Assembly (NCBI GenBank): GCA_900772235.1
Contig: CAAGQX010000046.1
Coordinates: 1 to 35,814 of the forward strand
Reading direction: 5' to 3'
From: Clostridia bacterium
GTDB lineage: Bacteria > Bacillota > Clostridia > TANB77 > CAG-508
Length of the DNA stretch: 35,814 nt
The notes beneath the pieces are model-generated. The model saw nothing but the letters and a program-made list of their open reading frames with translations. It was not told the DNA's origin and made no database searches. Position numbers and translations under genes: made by a program. Positions 23,470 through 31,479 of the stretch are shown piece by piece; the first letter of the stretch is position 1; each line of letters begins with the position of its first letter.

Positions 23470-25545
23470 GTGTCTAATACAACATTATACTATATAATTG
23501 GAATAGCTGGTGGAGCATTTTTATTTATTGTAATTGCATATGTAATTTTGCAAAAGCAGATGAATAAAGGATATATGAAACGTATAAAGCAACTAAGAGC
23601 AGGTACAACACAAAATAAATTCTCATCAGATGTCTTCTACCAAAAAATGTATTTATTTTTAAAGAAAATCCCAGTTGCTAAAAGATACTTATTGAGAATA
23701 AGAAGAAAATTAGAAATAATATATATGCAAGATGAATATAAAACAAGAAGAGCAGCTGCGAAAGTAATGTTTAAGTCACTACTATTAATATTGCCAATAA
23801 CAATATTAATAATAGCTTTAACTAAGAGCGATCCTTTACTATTAGTTATCTTATTGCTTTTGGAAATGTTTATAATAGAAACAATAGTAACAGGAAGCAT
23901 AGATAAGTTAGATACAAAACTATTAAAACAGCAAATAGACTTCTTTGCAGAAATAAGACACGCTTATAACGAGTACAATATGGTAGAAGAAGCAATATAC
24001 GAAGTTTCACAAAACGATGAACTAGAAGTGTCGAAGCAAGGAGAAAAAATTTACGAAATACTAATAGCAGATGATCCAGAAACAGAATTAGAAAAATATT
24101 ATGATGTTGCTCCAAACTCATTTTTAAAGGAGTTTGCTGGTGTATCTTATCTTACAAAAGAATTTGGAGATAGAACAATAGATGGAGCTTCATTATATCT
24201 AAAAAACTTAAACAATATAACTCAAGAAATGCAATTAGAGATATTAAAAAGAGATAAACTTAACTATGTATTTCAAAGTTTATCAATAATATCAATTGTG
24301 CCAGTATTATTTTTAGCACCATTAAAAAATTGGGCAATTGGAAGTTTTTCTTTTACAGGACAATTCTATAATGGAAAAGGTGGACTTATAATAGAAATAC
24401 TATTATTAATACTTACATTTATCTGCTACATTTTAGTTAGAAAAGTAAAAGATACAGGAAGTATTAAAGATGAATACAAGGATCCTAACAAAGTTTGGCA
24501 AATGAAACTTTACAAAAATCAGTTTGTAAAGCCATTAGTAGATATGTTTGTTCCAAACAAAAAAAGTACGGAATACAGAAAAAATGTAAAATTAATGAAA
24601 GAAGCTGCAGCTAAGCAAAAGATGGAAACATTGTATATAAATAGAATATTTATGGCAATAGCCACTTTTGTAATGTCAATAGTGCTATTTAATGTTGTAC
24701 ATAAAGTAGCAATTAATTACATATATACACAACCAGTTGCAGATTATGATATGATTAGTGGACTAAGTGAATCTGCTACTGAAGAAGGAATGGTAAAAAG
24801 AGAAAAATACAACAAAGTATTAAATAAGCTAAAAGGAAAAAACAATATTACATTAGAACAAATAAAAAATACTATTGTAAAAATGCCAGATTTCGCTGAA
24901 GAAACAGACAACTCAATTGATGAAATAGCAACACAAATTCAAAAAGAATTGAAAATAGTTAATAAAGAAAGTTTTCAATGGTTTGAATTGCTAATAGCAT
25001 TTGCATTAGGGTGGTTGGGATATCAAGCACCAATATGGATGCTAATGTTCCAAAAAATTCTTAGAAAATTAGAGATGGAAAATGAAGTAATGCAATTCCA
25101 AACAATTATAACTATGCTTATGAAAATAGAAAGGGTTAATGTTGAAATAATATTAGAATGGTTGGAAAGGTACTCAAATATATTTAGAGAACCAATTACA
25201 AAGTGTGTAAACAACTATGAAGCAGGAGCGTGGGAAGCATTAGAAGAACTTAAGAACGATATATCATTCCCACAACTAGAAAGATTAATAGAAAGTATGC
25301 AAGCAGCAGTAGAAAAAATACCAATAGAAAAAGCTTTTGAAGAATTAGAAAACGAAAGAGAATATTACCAAGCCAAAAGAGAAGAATCTAACAATATACT
25401 AATATCTAGAAAAGGACTAATTGGAAAAATTGTTGGATTTGCACCAATGGTATGTGTATTTGTAGGATATTTAATAGTACCATTAGTATTTATTGGATTT
25501 AGTAGTATGACCCAAAGCTTTAGTTCAATGTCATCAATGTATTAG
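23470..25545 (+). CDS. large TadB/TadC-like pilus platform membrane protein
   Basis: A 691-aa membrane protein. Segments near 5-27, 100-145, 265-345, 395-415 and 505-525, with a terminal pair near 650-680, surround cytoplasmic helical bundles. The last 180 residues (LEMENEVMQFQTIITMLMKIERVNVEIILEWLERYS...) show the T2SSF/GspF-type repeat seen in TadB/TadC; an earlier half (FFAEIRHAYNEYNMVEEAIYEV) looks like a second, weaker copy. So one chain seems to replace the separate TadB and TadC. GTG start with GAGGTGA upstream. It follows the ATPase gene, as expected. Confidence 0.8.
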   Translation: MSNTTLYYIIGIAGGAFLFIVIAYVILQKQMNKGYMKRIKQLRAGTTQNKFSSDVFYQKMYLFLKKIPVAKRYLLRIRRKLEIIYMQDEYKTRRAAAKVMFKSLLLILPITILIIALTKSDPLLLVILLLLEMFIIETIVTGSIDKLDTKLLKQQIDFFAEIRHAYNEYNMVEEAIYEVSQNDELEVSKQGEKIYEILIADDPETELEKYYDVAPNSFLKEFAGVSYLTKEFGDRTIDGASLYLKNLNNITQEMQLEILKRDKLNYVFQSLSIISIVPVLFLAPLKNWAIGSFSFTGQFYNGKGGLIIEILLLILTFICYILVRKVKDTGSIKDEYKDPNKVWQMKLYKNQFVKPLVDMFVPNKKSTEYRKNVKLMKEAAAKQKMETLYINRIFMAIATFVMSIVLFNVVHKVAINYIYTQPVADYDMISGLSESATEEGMVKREKYNKVLNKLKGKNNITLEQIKNTIVKMPDFAEETDNSIDEIATQIQKELKIVNKESFQWFELLIAFALGWLGYQAPIWMLMFQKILRKLEMENEVMQFQTIITMLMKIERVNVEIILEWLERYSNIFREPITKCVNNYEAGAWEALEELKNDISFPQLERLIESMQAAVEKIPIEKAFEELENEREYYQAKREESNNILISRKGLIGKIVGFAPMVCVFVGYLIVPLVFIGFSSMTQSFSSMSSMY

Positions 25546-25578
25546 AGATATGTGCTTAATGAATATTTGGAGGTTTAT

Positions 25579-25968
25579 ATGGAAAATGCAGCAAAAGCCC
25601 TACTAATAGCGGGCGGAATACTAATTGCAATAATTTTAATATCAATGTTTTTGATGATGTATAATAGAATGACTAGCATAAAAAAAACGCAAGAAGAAAA
25701 AAAAGAAATGGAACAATTAGCAGCTTTTAATGCACAATATGAAGCCTTTGATAAAAAACTAATGTATGGAGTAGATGTTAGAACTTTAGTAAATAAAGCT
25801 GAAGAAAATAATAGAAATAATCCTTCAGAAACAATAAATGTTATATTTGAACCAGGAACTGAATTCAAAAATACTGATGATTTTAATAAAAACAGGTATA
25901 AGTGTACAAGCATAAAATATTCAGCTACAACAGGAAAAGTAAGTGAAATTGTTATAGCCAAATATTAA
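25579..25968 (+). CDS. pilin-like protein 1 (MENAAKALL start)
   Basis: A 129-aa protein with an N-terminal hydrophobic helix directly after MENAAKALLIAGG and a soluble C-terminal domain. The middle block AFNAQYEAFDKKLMYGVDVR and the end YKCTSIKYSATTGKVSEIVI recur in the protein at 26493. No prepilin-peptidase site precedes the helix: the chain begins only with M-E-N-A. ATG 25579 follows GGAGG; the upstream in-frame ATG at 25552 is not supported. Confidence 0.75.
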   Translation: MENAAKALLIAGGILIAIILISMFLMMYNRMTSIKKTQEEKKEMEQLAAFNAQYEAFDKKLMYGVDVRTLVNKAEENNRNNPSETINVIFEPGTEFKNTDDFNKNRYKCTSIKYSATTGKVSEIVIAKY

Positions 25969-26017
25969 AATATTGATTTATTAGTTACAAACGAAATTTA
26001 CTAAAAAGGAGAAAAGT

Positions 26018-26425
26018 ATGGAAAATGCTACAAAGGCCCTTTTAATAGCTGGTGGAGTACTTATTGCAATTATAATGTTATCTGTAGGTGTAGCATTATA
26101 TTCAATATACTCAAATCAAGCAAAAGAGTATGACCAAATAGTTTCAGATACAGAAATACAAAAGTTTAATAGTAAATTTATTATATATATAGGAAGAACC
26201 GATATAACACCTCAAGAAGTGGCTTCAGCTGTGAACTTAGCAAGAGAATATAACGACCAAATAATTGTAAACATTAAAAATAAAAGTGGAGACAAAATGA
26301 ATTTCCCTAATTCAGAATCTTTTATTTCAAGTAATTTAAATGCTGAATTTACATGTCAAAATACTGGTTGCACATATGATGAAACAGGGAAAATAAAAGA
26401 AATAACATTTAAAGAAAATTCTTAA
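26018..26425 (+). CDS. pilin-like protein 2 (MENATKALL start)
   Basis: A 135-aa paralogue with MENATKALLIAGG, one hydrophobic helix (about 8-30), the block KFNSKFIIYIGRTDITPQEV and a C-terminal CTYDETGKIKEITF resembling the ends of proteins 1 and 3. Its paired cysteines (TCQNTGC) are unusual in this set. GGAGAA precedes the ATG. Confidence 0.75.
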   Translation: MENATKALLIAGGVLIAIIMLSVGVALYSIYSNQAKEYDQIVSDTEIQKFNSKFIIYIGRTDITPQEVASAVNLAREYNDQIIVNIKNKSGDKMNFPNSESFISSNLNAEFTCQNTGCTYDETGKIKEITFKENS

Positions 26426-26443
26426 AATAAAGCAGTAAAAATA

Positions 26444-26472
26444 TTGCAAAAAATGTAGAAAAATATTATAAT
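26444..26472 (+). promoter_or_regulatory. possible internal sigma-A promoter within the pilin cluster
   Basis: TTGCAA (26444-26449), a 17-bp spacer and TATAAT (26467-26472). The predicted start lies within the ribosome site of the 26493 gene, so it would mainly serve the major pilin-like gene further on. Confidence 0.5.
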
Positions 26473-26492
26473 TAAAGGAGAATAGGCAAAAA

Positions 26493-26921
26493 ATGAAAAA
26501 ATTATTAATAGTACTAATAACATTGTTTTTAATAATAGTTTTTTCAATATATGCACTAAAAATAAATAAAACAAATGAATTAAGAAGTTTAAAACAGTAT
26601 AATGCTGAATATGAAGAATATTTAAATAAAACAATTTATGGAACAGACCTTGCAACAATCATAAATAAAGCTGTAAATTTAAATGAAAACAACCAAATAG
26701 AAAAAGACGAAAAAAACTATTATATAGAAAACGACGAAAATTCAATAAAAGTAGAAATAAAAATGAAAATTACTAAAAAAACGTACCCAATGGAAGAAAT
26801 ATACAACAAAGATACAGCAGAATTTATAAAATATTTTAATGCAGAAGAATTCAAATGTACAAGCATAGAATATCATCAAAAAACAGGAAAAGTAAGTAAA
26901 TTAACATTTGAACAAGAATAA
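26493..26921 (+). CDS. pilin-cluster protein 3, related C-terminal domain
   Basis: A 142-aa protein with a different N-terminal anchor (MKKLLIVLITLFLIIVFSIYA) but the same soluble domain as protein 1: QYNAEYEEYLNKTIYGTDLATIINKA, ending FKCTSIEYHQKTGKVSKLTF. It could be a minor pseudopilin or an anchored assembly subunit. AAAGGAG precedes the ATG. Confidence 0.72.
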   Translation: MKKLLIVLITLFLIIVFSIYALKINKTNELRSLKQYNAEYEEYLNKTIYGTDLATIINKAVNLNENNQIEKDEKNYYIENDENSIKVEIKMKITKKTYPMEEIYNKDTAEFIKYFNAEEFKCTSIEYHQKTGKVSKLTFEQE

Positions 26922-26931
26922 AATTGTTATT

Positions 26932-26961
26932 AACTTTTAGAATGTTTTTAATTCTAAAGTT
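26932..26961 (+). other. intercistronic hairpin before the 68-aa pilin-like gene
   Basis: AACTTTTAGAAT (26932-26943) pairs with ATTCTAAAGTT (26951-26961) with one bulged base, followed by TTATAAAA. It is weakly terminator-like and may set transcript ends before the most strongly initiated gene of the cluster. Confidence 0.55.
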
Positions 26962-26994
26962 TTATAAAAATGATAAGCAAAGGAGGAAAAAATT

Positions 26995-27201
26995 ATGGAG
27001 AACGCAACAAAAGCATTATTAATAGCAGCAGCAGTTTTAATCGCTATAGTATTAATAGCACTAGGAGTAAGATTACTAGGATCAGCAAACGATACATCTG
27101 GTCAAGCAGGAAATGTATCTAATGCAATAGGAACTTCAACAAATAGTGCAGCTAATGACGTAACAGGTGCATTAACTAATTTAACTGGAACAAAAAACTA
27201 A
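26995..27201 (+). CDS. short pilin-like protein, candidate major subunit
   Basis: A 68-aa protein consisting of MENATKALLIAAAVLIAIVL, a hydrophobic helix, and a short tail rich in Ser, Thr, Asn and Gly (SANDTSGQAGNVSNAIGT...). It is the shortest and simplest member, with the best ribosome site (AAAGGAGG), and is bracketed by hairpins. This resembles the short Flp-type major pilin. It lacks the folded C-terminal domain of its paralogues. Major-subunit status is inferred. Confidence 0.75.
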   Translation: MENATKALLIAAAVLIAIVLIALGVRLLGSANDTSGQAGNVSNAIGTSTNSAANDVTGALTNLTGTKN

Positions 27202-27213
27202 AATTTATAAAAT

Positions 27214-27281
27214 GTTTAAGGATATAAGGTTATCCTTAAACTAAAGCTTATTAATTTTAATTGGCTTTAGTTTGAGGATAA
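27214..27281 (+). promoter_or_regulatory. two mutually exclusive hairpins between pilin-like genes
   Basis: Hairpin 1 pairs GTTTAAGGATA (27214-27224) with TATCCTTAAAC (27231-27241). Hairpin 2 pairs TTATCCTTAAACTAAAGC (27230-27247) with GCTTTAGTTTGAGGATAA (27264-27281), 18 bp with one G-T pair. Both use 27231-27241, so they cannot form together. No T-run follows either. Confidence 0.75.
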
Positions 27282-27323
27282 TGCAAAATTAATAAAAGCC
27301 TAGAACAAAGGAGAGTGATTTAT

Positions 27324-27804
27324 ATGGAAAATGCAACAAAAGCTTTATTAATAGCAGGCTCAGTGCTTATTGCAATAGTATTAATCGCAGTTGGAATAAA
27401 AATATTGAGTTCAACTTCTGGAGTAACAAAAGAAGTAGATAATTTAAGCAGTACAATGGAAGCATCTATTTTTAATTCAAGATTTACTCAATATGAGGGG
27501 ACACAAAAGGGAAGCTCTGTAAAAGCCTTAATAAGACTAATAGAACAAAATAATATAAAGGGAGAACATCACATAGATTGTGATACTTCAGCCCAAACAA
27601 TTGATATTAACAAAAATTATATTGTTGACTATCAATTGGGGACAGACCGGGTACATATCAACTATTACTATAGCTAATAGTACAGGAACAAGTGCAAGTA
27701 CTGGAACAGGAAGTGGTACAAGTACTGGTACAGGAGGCACAATTAGACCAGGAAAGTCGGATGTAGATATAACCGACCCTGAAACACCAACATCAGAGTA
27801 TTAA
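27324..27804 (+). CDS. pilin-like protein with Gly/Ser/Thr tail, read through a +1 shift at CGG
   Basis: Starts MENATKALLIAGSVLIAIVL and has the recurrent block IFNSRFTQYEGTQKGSSVKALIRLIEQNN. After 108 codons the frame meets CGG at 27648; without a shift it ends nine codons later (HINYYYS). Skipping the C gives GYISTITIANSTGTS, then a low-complexity TGTGSGTSTGTGG segment and SDVDITDPETPTSEY, stopping at 27802. Total 159 aa. The shifted frame ends 11 bases before the next ATG, with the next ribosome site (AGGAGG) just after the stop, as expected of a real gene end. ATG 27324 follows AAAGGAG. Confidence 0.78.
27648..27650 (+). other. CGG +1 shift site 3 (pilin-like gene)
   Basis: In-frame GAC CGG G. 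Skipping C gives GAC GGG TAC and the junction peptide QLGTDGYISTI. Confidence 0.78.
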
Positions 27805-27815
27805 GGAGGAGCATT

Positions 27816-28340
27816 ATGGAAAATGCGACAGAAGCTTTATTAATGGCATTTGCAGTACTAATATTTGTTGTTGCCTTGTCTGTAACATTTTCTTCACTAG
27901 CACAAGCAAAATCAACAGCAGATGTAGTTTTATATTATAGCGATAGAGAAAACTTTCAAACACCTATAAAAGACGATCCAACAAATATACAAAATGGAGG
28001 GCGAACAGTAGGAGTAGATACAGTTATAGCAACAATTTCAAGATGTGTTAAAGAAAAATTTTCTGTGAAAATAATTGGAGATAAAAATAATAATACAAAT
28101 GAGTACATTTTTGAATATGACGCGAACGTTTATAAAATTAAATATCCAGGCATAACCACAACAAAAGAAGGAATAGAAAAAGAATACGAAGAATTTTTAA
28201 AAAACTATAACAAAGATGACAAATATATAGAAACTTATGTGGAAACTACAATTAGTGGAGAAACTTACGTAGGAGAAGACGGAACAACATTAGAAGAAGA
28301 TGTTGGGAAGAAAATTTATATAACATATACAAAAAAATAA
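27816..28340 (+). CDS. pilin-like protein 5 (MENATEALL start)
   Basis: A 174-aa protein with MENATEALLMAFAVLIFVVA, the most diverged helix of the set, then a soluble domain beginning VLYYSDRENFQTP. Charged loops (DKNNNTNEY, KEYEEFLKNYNKDD) and a beta-rich end (YVETTISGETYVGEDGTTLEE) suggest an exposed domain. AGGAGG precedes the ATG. Likely a minor or tip subunit, by inference from its size. Confidence 0.7.
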   Translation: MENATEALLMAFAVLIFVVALSVTFSSLAQAKSTADVVLYYSDRENFQTPIKDDPTNIQNGGRTVGVDTVIATISRCVKEKFSVKIIGDKNNNTNEYIFEYDANVYKIKYPGITTTKEGIEKEYEEFLKNYNKDDKYIETYVETTISGETYVGEDGTTLEEDVGKKIYITYTKK

Positions 28341-28354
28341 TTTAGGAGGGTAAT

Positions 28355-28876
28355 ATGTCAGATACTTTAATAACAGTAATTGGAATATTTTTGGCGGCAA
28401 TATTAATGATAGTTTTCCCATTAATGGCTGTTTCAAATACACAAGACGACATTTCACAAGTTGCAGTACAATCTCTAGTGTCAGAGTTTGTAAATAATGC
28501 AGCAATTGAGGGTAAAATAACAAAGGATGGATACGATAAATTTTTAACAAAACTATATGCAACAGGAAATACTTATGATGTTCAACTAGAACATAAAATA
28601 ATGACTGAAAACCCAAATAAAAATGCAAATGATCAACTAGGGGAAAATACTTATTATTCAGTATATAATGCAACTATTTTAGATGGCGAAAATGGCTTAA
28701 ACAGTAAAGAAGTTTATATATTAAAAAAAGGAGATTACATAAGCGTAACTGTAAAAAATACTAATATAACAATAGCAGCTCAAATAAAAAACTTTGCATA
28801 TAAAATAGTTGGAAAAGATACTTATCAAATTCTAGCCGATGCGTCAGCATTAGTAGTAAACACAGGAAAAAATTAA
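28355..28876 (+). CDS. pilus-cluster protein with N-terminal anchor, unknown
   Basis: A 173-aa protein with an N-terminal membrane helix (TLITVIGIFLAAILMIVFPL), then DDISQVAVQSLVSEFVNNAAIEGKIT and a soluble domain with DYISVTVKNTNITIAAQI. It lacks the MENA start. The pattern (one helix, then a T-Q-D-D-I-x-Q region and a long helix) resembles pseudopilins or TadE-like subunits, but I cannot assign a family. A GGAGGG site precedes the ATG, and a hairpin follows it. Confidence 0.65.
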   Translation: MSDTLITVIGIFLAAILMIVFPLMAVSNTQDDISQVAVQSLVSEFVNNAAIEGKITKDGYDKFLTKLYATGNTYDVQLEHKIMTENPNKNANDQLGENTYYSVYNATILDGENGLNSKEVYILKKGDYISVTVKNTNITIAAQIKNFAYKIVGKDTYQILADASALVVNTGKN

Positions 28877-28886
28877 GATGAATATT

Positions 28887-28911
28887 GGGTTAGGTAAAAT
28901 GTACCTAACCC
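28887..28911 (+). terminator. hairpin between pilus genes, possible attenuator
   Basis: GGGTTAGGTA (28887-28896) pairs perfectly with TACCTAACCC (28902-28911), followed by TTTAATAATATAGG. The T-run is short, so it may reduce rather than stop transcription into the large surface gene. Confidence 0.6.
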
Positions 28912-28934
28912 TTTAATAATATAGGAGGACATAA

Positions 28935-31417
28935 ATGAAATTACAAAATTTAATAATTGTTTTTATTATAATTATTATTCCTATTATATTAATTTTTACA
29001 TATTACTTGCATTTACAATCAGATACAATAAGAATGCAAACAAGTTATGATAAAAAATTAATGGAGGCAACGCGGAGAAGCAGTAGAAGCATTTGAGGTA
29101 AATACTGTAGAATGGAATAGTAGCTTTTCTACTTTAGCAAACTCAAAAAGAAGAGATTTACTAGCTTCTATTAATGTTTTTACATCTAGCTTAGCAAATA
29201 AACTAGGAATTGGTGGAACTTCAAAAGAAAACATATTAAACTATATTCCAGCAATAGTGTATATTATGTATGATGGATATTACATATATTCACCAACATA
29301 TGTGCCACAAACCATTACAGATTCTGCAACTTCACTTAAAAATAATGCAACTGGTGGAAACATAAATGATATAGAACAGGGAAATGGAAAACAACTTTTT
29401 TATTACGAAAATGGGCCAACTGATAAAAAACTAACCAATTCTGCGATACAAACAATAAATGGCGTAGAAACAGTAGGAAAACCAATATATGAAGCAAAAG
29501 ATGGAAAAGGGCAACAAGAAACATTTTCTTTTAGTACTTCAAAAAATGATAAAGTAGAAACAAAGAAAATTACAATTAAGTTTACTACTGATAGAGATGA
29601 TGCAAAAACAACTTATAAACATGTACTTAAAACATTTGTACCATATACAGCCAATTATACTAAAAATGGAACAAATTATGTAATAAATTATACTTTAGAC
29701 AATTATGTAAGAATATATAAAGAAAATGAAGCGTGGGAAGGCTATATTATTAAAGAATATGGAGATGAAACTAAATATAATGTGCCAAAAGAAAGTACTA
29801 CTATTACTTTCAATGGAACTAGAATACAGCCAGAATGGCTAAACGAATATGTACCAGTAAGAAATTCTAGAAATGATAATATTGAAGTTAAGAATTATGC
29901 ATATATATATAATTCGAATAATGACAAAAGGTATTATGAAAGTGAAGCAGGAGAAAACCAAGGCAAATTTTTTATAATAAATAGCGAATATGTGAAGGTA
30001 TACTTACCAGATGCAGAGGAAAATAATAGCTTGGCAGAATATAAAAAAATATTAATTAGATTTAAAGAAGACTCGCCAGAGTATATAGAACTATATCAAT
30101 TATTGAATAAAGATGAAGGAAACACTTGGTATTATAAAGACAGCAATGGAAAATACAATAAGTATAGCGCCTACCAACCAACAATTGATAGAAATAAAGA
30201 CTGCAGTGCAATAAACTACTATGTGGAGAACTATTTATTTAATCATTGGATAAAAAATGAAGGATTAAATACTGATAACATTATGAATTTAAAAAAGCAA
30301 AGTATAATTGATAATGTTAATAAAAATTTAAATTTAGCAATATCAAATTATAGTGAAAATTCAAAAATAAACTATACAATACCAGAATTATCAGATGAAG
30401 ACTGGGAACAAGCACTTTCAAATATATCAATGATAACATTTTTCCAAGGAGTGAAGGTGGGACTAAAAACATATAATAACTATTCCATAGTAACAAGCTC
30501 TGAAAATAATGAGTGTGTAGGAGAAGATTCATTGTATTTTGTACAAGACCACGATGAATATTACCATAGAAGAGGTTGTTCTAAATGTGTACAACCAATA
30601 GATATATATCGAAATACAGAATTTAAGGTACAAAGCTATATTGCTAAAGATGGAGATGTAAAGTACTATTATGAACACAATTATAGAGACGGAGGAAGAG
30701 AAAATGGAACTTATAAATGTTTTGATTGTATAGTAAATAGAAACAATATGCAATACGAAGAATTTGACAATATTGCAGGAGGATATTATTTAACAGCATT
30801 GGCAAGAGAAAGATATATACAAATGTCTAGGTCAAAGCTTACAGGAAGCAAGGGAAAAATAGTAGAAGAAAACAATACAGAAGAATCTGAAAAGAAAGTA
30901 ACTGTAACATTTGATGCAGGTAAGGGAACTTTAAACATAACAAGTAAGACGGTAATTTATAATGGAACTTATGGAGATTTACCAGTGCCAACAAGAGCAG
31001 GATATGTATTTGAAGGATGGTATACTCAAAAAGTAAGACGGACAACCAGTGGGAAGCAAAACGAAAGTCACAAAAGATACAGACCATACATTGTATGCAC
31101 ACTATTCTAGAAGTATTGCACCAACTAATCCAACAGATCCTACAGAAACAGAAGACTTTTCAGCAAGCATTACAAATATAGAACAGATTAATTCAGCAGA
31201 GGAAACAAGATATACTGCAACTATTACTATAACAGGAGGAAAAGCTCCATATACAATAGTTGCACAAGTGGAAGGAATTACTGTTTCTGAAAAGGTTACT
31301 ACTCAAAAAACATATAATATTTCTACAACTACAAATAAAAAAATTACTTATACCATATCAGATAGCAACGGAAACAGCACGGTTCTTACATTTACTGGAG
31401 AAGCTACAAATAATTAG
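28935..31417 (+). CDS. large InlB-repeat surface protein, read through two +1 shifts at CGG
   Basis: Reconstructed length 826 aa. It begins MKLQNLIIVFIIIIIPIILI, a membrane anchor. After 46 codons CGG at 29073 is skipped to give LMEATGEAVEAFEVNTVEW. The frame continues for 655 codons with a large exposed domain and two CxxC pairs (GCSKC, KCFDC; possible metal site), then an InlB/Flg_new B-repeat, VTFDAGKGTLNITSKTVIY...GYVFEGWYTQ. CGG at 31039 falls inside this repeat. Skipping C gives KVRGQPVGSKTKVTKDTDHT and completes the repeat with LYAHYS. A C-terminal beta domain (ITGGKAPYTIVAQV) follows. Without the shifts, the product would be 53 aa. It is probably a pilus tip or adhesin component. Confidence 0.82.
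29073..29075 (+). other. CGG +1 shift site 4 (surface protein, first)
   Basis: In-frame ACG CGG A. Skipping C gives ACG GGA GAA. The unshifted frame stops at TGA after RRSSRSI. Confidence 0.82.
31039..31041 (+). other. CGG +1 shift site 5 (surface protein, second)
   Basis: In-frame AGA CGG A. Skipping C gives AGA GGA CAA and restores the InlB B-repeat across the junction (TQKVRGQPVGSKTKVT). Confidence 0.85.
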
Positions 31418-31449
31418 TTTAAAAACACAGAATTATATTTTTTAAATAA

Positions 31450-31479
31450 ATGGTTACCCTAATATAGGGTGACCATTTT
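31450..31479 (+). terminator. terminator-like hairpin overlapping the spoIVB start
   Basis: ATGGTTACCCT (31450-31460) pairs with AGGGTGACCAT (31466-31476) with one G-T pair, followed by TTTT. The right arm contains AGGGTGA, the best ribosome site for spoIVB, so the same hairpin could end the pilus transcript and mask spoIVB on read-through mRNA. Confidence 0.65.

Noticed and set aside
29257..31417. Independent genes starting at 29257, 31049 and 35201
   Set aside because: Each is the downstream frame of a gene interrupted by CGG; none has its own ribosome site and each joins exactly to the upstream part.
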